Source of the DNA: Nemertoderma westbladi
Lineage: Eukaryota > Xenacoelomorpha > Nemertodermatida > Nemertodermatidae
NCBI GenBank assembly: GCA_032718475.1
Contig: JAUCBJ010008781.1
Location: forward strand, 1 to 29,218
DNA length: 29,218 nucleotides
Direction of reading: 5' to 3'
Shown piece after piece: positions 25,397 to 29,218 of this stretch. The position numbers were made by a program, and so were the translations under genes. Positions within the stretch are counted from its first letter, which is position 1, and every line of letters starts with the position of its first letter. The notes under the pieces were generated by a model. It did not search any database, was not told the DNA's origin, and saw only the letters and a list, made by a program, of their open reading frames with translations.

Positions 25397-27841
25397 CTGA
25401 AATACACAAACAATACAATATATTATTTTATTTTATTACATGGATGATACGGAAGGGAAAAAAGGGAAACAGAAACCATGGAAACTGACGAGTGATATTG
25501 TTTGTATTGAACAGTAAACCATAGCAAGGACATATACATAAAATACATACAAATACAATACAAATACATAAAATTCTAAGAAATAAAATTATATGCAACT
25601 TTTATATAATATGTAATATAATCTTGTGTTTATGATGGATGTTCTCTTGATGTTATTATCAAGGATAATCTTCTTAGGATAAAAATTTATCCTAATTAGA
25701 ATAATATCCAATAGTCGCAGAGGCAGCCTATCGTAATAAAATGAGACTCTTCCGTCTTTGATGAACCTTGTAATTTCCGCCACGCAGGCAGGCTATCTCA
25801 ATTAATTATATTTTTTTTACCAAGGAGCAGCTGAGGCCATGCTGGCATTCATCTATACAGTACAGTACTGAAGGTAAACATATGGAATATGGTGATCATG
25901 GAATCATACAGTATACACTGTTAGGATTACTAATTAGATTTTTCTAAATCTCGTGAGATTATGAAATAATGCAACAAAATTCAACGTATTGTTGTTATAA
26001 ATTAGGAATTCATATGATTTTAATCGATATGGTAATACCATCATTTAGGTACTCCGTAACACAGTAATGAATGTTTTTAGAATAATTTTTTAGAAAATTT
26101 GAAAAGTGTTCACTTATGCTTTTCGTGTCTTAAAACCTAAGAATTTTAGTGTCAATTTTCTCGCGTTCGCTTTTTTTGGAGCACCTCTTCTATCTACTTT
26201 TTAACTATTCAACCGATTTTCGTTCTGTTTGCAGAAATATGCAGAAAACATTGCGCGTCAAAATTGGGTTGACAGAATTTTGAGAGTTTGTTAAAAAAAG
26301 TTATTTATCATTTAAAGTAGAAAAAATTGAAAGTTTCGCAATTTTTCATACAAAAAATGTCATAACTTTTTTGAACACCTATCAATTTCTTTAAAAAATA
26401 ATCTTATTTTAAGGCTGTGATACCTATATACGGTACTTTTCGGCTCTGATTACGAAAATAGCAAAATATTTCCAAATTTTGGTGTCAATAATGTAGTGCT
26501 GCAACAAAGTGACAAATTTTCAAATTAAATTACAATTTTACCTCTGAAACCATACTTTAAAAAATGTCAAAAAAATAGACTGGGGATGACACCCCTCAAG
26601 ACATTATTGTTTATATTTCAGTGAGGTGAGAATAATAAATATATTAGAGCAGTCAGAACATAATATTCCATTTTTAGATGATTAATTGACCGTGCCAATT
26701 GAGTCGGGAATAGACTAACACAAAAAAAATTAACAATACAAGTCGACATGTCATGGAGATTAACTCTAACGCAAACAGACTCTCGCATTCAGAAAGCAAA
26801 TATGATCAGAGTTGTAACGAAGGCCCCTATGTAAATGCATTGACGTATTAACTCTTTACTGAGAGAACGAGATATGTAGGTCAGTATTTTAAACAAATAA
26901 ATATGTAATTTAATGCGTCTTGAGGTGATTAACTCTACAATCACCCATGACTGATGGATACAAATTAATTCCATCCGTAAGTGACTGACTGTATTCCATA
27001 AAAATATTATAGTTTGCTTAAATCAGGTTTGCATTTGAACTCTGTACATATTATACAGTATCATATGCTTCAACATAACTCTATTTTTAAGGTGAAGGTT
27101 TATTTTATATTTTTGTGTGTCACAATAATTTGAATGGAGTGTATTTTTATCTGTGTTTCCATGATGCCTACACAATGAGGCTTATTATATTAGATTTATA
27201 CATATATAACAAACCGTAAGGTTGCTCACGACTATATGGTGTATAAACCGTTCCTTTGTGTAAAGGTCAGAGAACGATTCTACCCCCGCTGGTGAAAGAT
27301 TATTTCACTGTGTCAAGTACAATGCACACATTTCCATAAGCAAGCATTATATAATCACATTGGAAGTGTCTCATTGGTTCTCCCAAGCTTAACGCATGAA
27401 CAAAGCAGCCCCCGCTTCGCAGGACACTGCTTTCGCCATGAGGACCAGCCAGTGCACAATCCTGTACTTTGGCAGCCCCATGGAGCGAATAAGCATGGTG
27501 GACAGCCCATGACTTTCTTGAGACGCATCATAAAGGACACTGGCCTTGAGGATGCGGATATTCTCGCAAAAATCATGGGTGATAGGGAGTTGTGGCGGTG
27601 CAATTTTGTTGATAAGCCGGCACTGCGGCACAACATTCTTAATACATGCTGCATTGGAGCATGCCAATTGTGGATTGCATGGTGGTGACAAAATGTTTTT
27701 GTTAAGCCTCGGCATAGCCTCTCAATGTGCAGCTTCAATGCAGTAGGCCAATTATAGTAGTAGTAGGTGGGAGATCATTTATACGCCTCAATTGCTATTC
27801 ATACAATCGTAACAATTTACATAATCTAAGATTTTACTTAC
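25397..27841 (-). other. Putative intron, AT-rich, with LINE fragment
   Basis: Bounded on the minus strand by GTAAGT (27841-27836) and CAG (ending 25397). It is AT-rich throughout with no convincing gene. It holds a short inverted repeat (TAGGATA...TATCCTA, 25674-25693) and a LINE remnant at 27307-27767 in the opposite orientation to the putative gene. Confidence 0.4.
27307..27767 (+). pseudogene. Short LINE 3'-end fragment
   Basis: Aligns with the C-terminus of the large LINE (from about 24716) and ends in a (TAG)n tail at 27756-27767. It keeps the AGHCFR, LWQPHGAN and DRELWR blocks, but with substitutions. After the shared AAGCCGGCAC it carries roughly 90 bases that the large copy lacks, which shows that the large copy has lost part of its 3' end. 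It is 5'-truncated and inactive. Weakly similar flanks (near 27290 and 27766) may be an eroded target duplication. Confidence 0.85.
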
Positions 27842-28006
27842 GCGCGATAACGACAACCATTAATCTCATGTTATTATCTACGCACATTCCTCCGTTCCGG
27901 TTATTGAGACCGTCGCCGGTGCCGGTCGACGGATTTATAAAGTAAATAATATCGCCGGGTTCGAATACAGGCGCGTGAGGTATCGGTGTGTTCTGACGTA
28001 TTGTAA
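27842..28006 (-). CDS. Putative exon of an unidentified host gene (upstream exon)
   Basis: On the minus strand the acceptor TTATCTTTCAG ends at 28007, and the donor is a strong GTAAGT at 27841-27836. The 165-base exon is open in only one frame, phase 1 at both ends. It encodes PVFEPGDIIYFINPSTGTGD followed by a Gly/Asn-rich stretch with one Cys and a hydrophobic MVVVIA end. Splicing to 25396 keeps the frame. A further GTAAGT donor at 28099 would make a 93-base upstream intron, but the exon ahead of it could be no longer than about 30 bases in the matching frame, so the 5' structure is unresolved. No family recognised. Confidence 0.5.
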
Positions 28007-28100
28007 CTGAAAGATAAGATAATATGCGGTGCGGTGGTTACAGAGATAAATTACATTATGAGATAAACAAGGTGTTACATTACTCGAATACTTACTTACA

Positions 28101-28948
28101 GTAGATCCTTTTCGTGCAACCATTATTACTTTATTGTCTAGAACTTCTTCTAGGTATATTTAACGCTCTGTTAAACTGTTTTCTAATTTAACATTATAAT
28201 AGCAATTAATTAATTGTTTATATTTATCTTTGTTGCCTTTGTTATTATCAGCTGGTGATGGGTTAATCTTTTGTGGAATATTGAATGTTTTAGAGTTATT
28301 GTTAATACTTAAGAGCATGTATAGGTAAAACGAAAATATTAACAATGGAGACCCTAGTGTGCCTTTTATGTCAAATGAGAAGAAAATTATGATTGACAAT
28401 TTTTGCAACTCACGCCATTTTCTATTCTCACTATCCCAATATTACCGACGGTATTTATCGCTTTTTGTTACTGTTTCAGGGAATAGTTAGCGCGCCCGAA
28501 TTGGTCCGATACTGATTTATCCATCTACGATTTAGGTATCAGATGTGTTTATTTTTATAATATTTTGGACTGAGATATCCTTGCCGTAATTAATTCCCCC
28601 TATTAATTTAATGTGAATTTTAATAAAGTTTTGAATTTGAATATTTTGTTAATTTTAATGATTAGCGGTACTTCAGTTTCAGATCAATTTCAGTCAATAT
28701 ATATATTGGCAAGCAGAGGTTTTTGAACTTAAAGTTAATTTTACTTGAATCTCCTTTAATTCAACATAAATTAGGCCTACCTAGATACCTATCTACTGTA
28801 CTTGCTGCAAAACATCGTACTTTTCAGTATTCTTGTTATTCTCGTGGCTATAATATTATTGTACTCACTTCACTACAAACCGCTCGGATCAACACACTAT
28901 AAAGTAAGTTACACACTAGTCTATGTAAAAATTTATAAATAAACATTT
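28101..28948. other. AT-rich DNA, no supported gene
   Basis: No coding frame or RNA gene is supported. A pyrimidine-rich CTGTTTCAG acceptor-like site on the plus strand near 28480 leads into only a short open frame. Confidence 0.5.
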
Positions 28949-29158
28949 CCAGTATAATAATTAATAAAGTGAGACACACATACGTATCGCAGGCCCTTAC
29001 CAGTATAATAATTAATAAAGTGAGACACACATACGTATCGCTGGCCCTTACCAGTATAATAATTAATAAAGTGAGACACACATACGTATCGCTGGCCCTT
29101 ACCAGTATAATAATTAATAAAGTGAGACACACATACGTATCGCTGGCCCTTACCAGTG
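28949..29158. repeat. 51-bp tandem repeat, four copies
   Basis: Units of exactly 51 bp start at 28949, 29000, 29051 and 29102, with a partial fifth at 29153. They are nearly identical: the first has GCAGGCCC where the others have GCTGGCCC. The period is a multiple of three, so the reverse strand stays open as a repetitive frame, but nothing else supports coding. Confidence 0.95.
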
Positions 29159-29218
29159 TAATCCTGTTCTATAGTTGCGCCCGGCGTACAAATTGTTCGA
29201 TTGAAATGTTTCCCAGAA

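Noticed and set aside
25838-25880. Plus-strand mini exon after a T-rich tract
   Set aside because: Acceptor and donor are weak and the open segment is under 50 bases.
28848-29132. 94-codon reverse-strand frame
   Set aside because: It is the 51-bp tandem repeat read in frame; no domain or initiation context.

Overview
The window looks like nuclear DNA from an animal, most likely a marine invertebrate and possibly a crustacean. It holds BEL/Pao-type LTR retrotransposons, an APE-type LINE, long AT-rich non-coding stretches, minisatellites and at least two exon-like blocks with GT/AG borders. The taxon is a weak guess from repeat style and AGGCCT/ACCGGT-rich repeats. Nothing here looks prokaryotic.

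Region by region: (1) 1-6458, minus strand: the 5' part of a BEL/Pao element. It has a very long gag-like frame (4826 down to the left edge) carrying low-complexity and repeat-rich segments, a DUF1759-type domain, a zinc-knuckle region and the first residues of the aspartic protease, where the window ends. Two G10 tracts throw the frame. Non-coding DNA at 4827-6458 is probably leader plus 5' LTR. (2) 6459-8182: AT-rich, no gene. (3) 8183-17350, plus strand: a second BEL/Pao element with gag, zinc knuckle, protease, reverse transcriptase (YMDD), RNase H and integrase. After the integrase catalytic Glu the expected BEL C-terminus is replaced by about 600 codons of unrecognised protein ending in a CCHC knuckle and a basic tail. 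The frame has two single-base shifts and six in-frame stops. All six in-frame stops are TGA, while the terminal stop is TAA. (4) 17351-18493: 3' UTR/LTR-like DNA with CCAAT, TATA, initiator-like and AATAAA signals. A 79-bp direct repeat lies at 6380-6458 and 18494-18572, bracketing the block. (5) 18573-19657: AT-rich, with a C23 run and a CTCF-like motif. (6) 19658-21657: a 2-kb minisatellite of a 23-bp unit. (7) 22123-25146: a 5'-truncated LINE with an open 948-codon endonuclease-RT frame, flanked by perfect 66-bp direct repeats. (8) 25289-28100, minus strand: two exon-like blocks whose phases match across a 2.4-kb intron, which contains a second, short LINE fragment. (9) 28949-29158: a 51-bp tandem repeat.

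The retroelement genes would act together in a gag particle that packages, reverse-transcribes and integrates the element RNA. In this copy the second element cannot make one polyprotein under the standard code without recoding. The most unusual signals are the TGA-only interruptions and the integrase-tail fusion.
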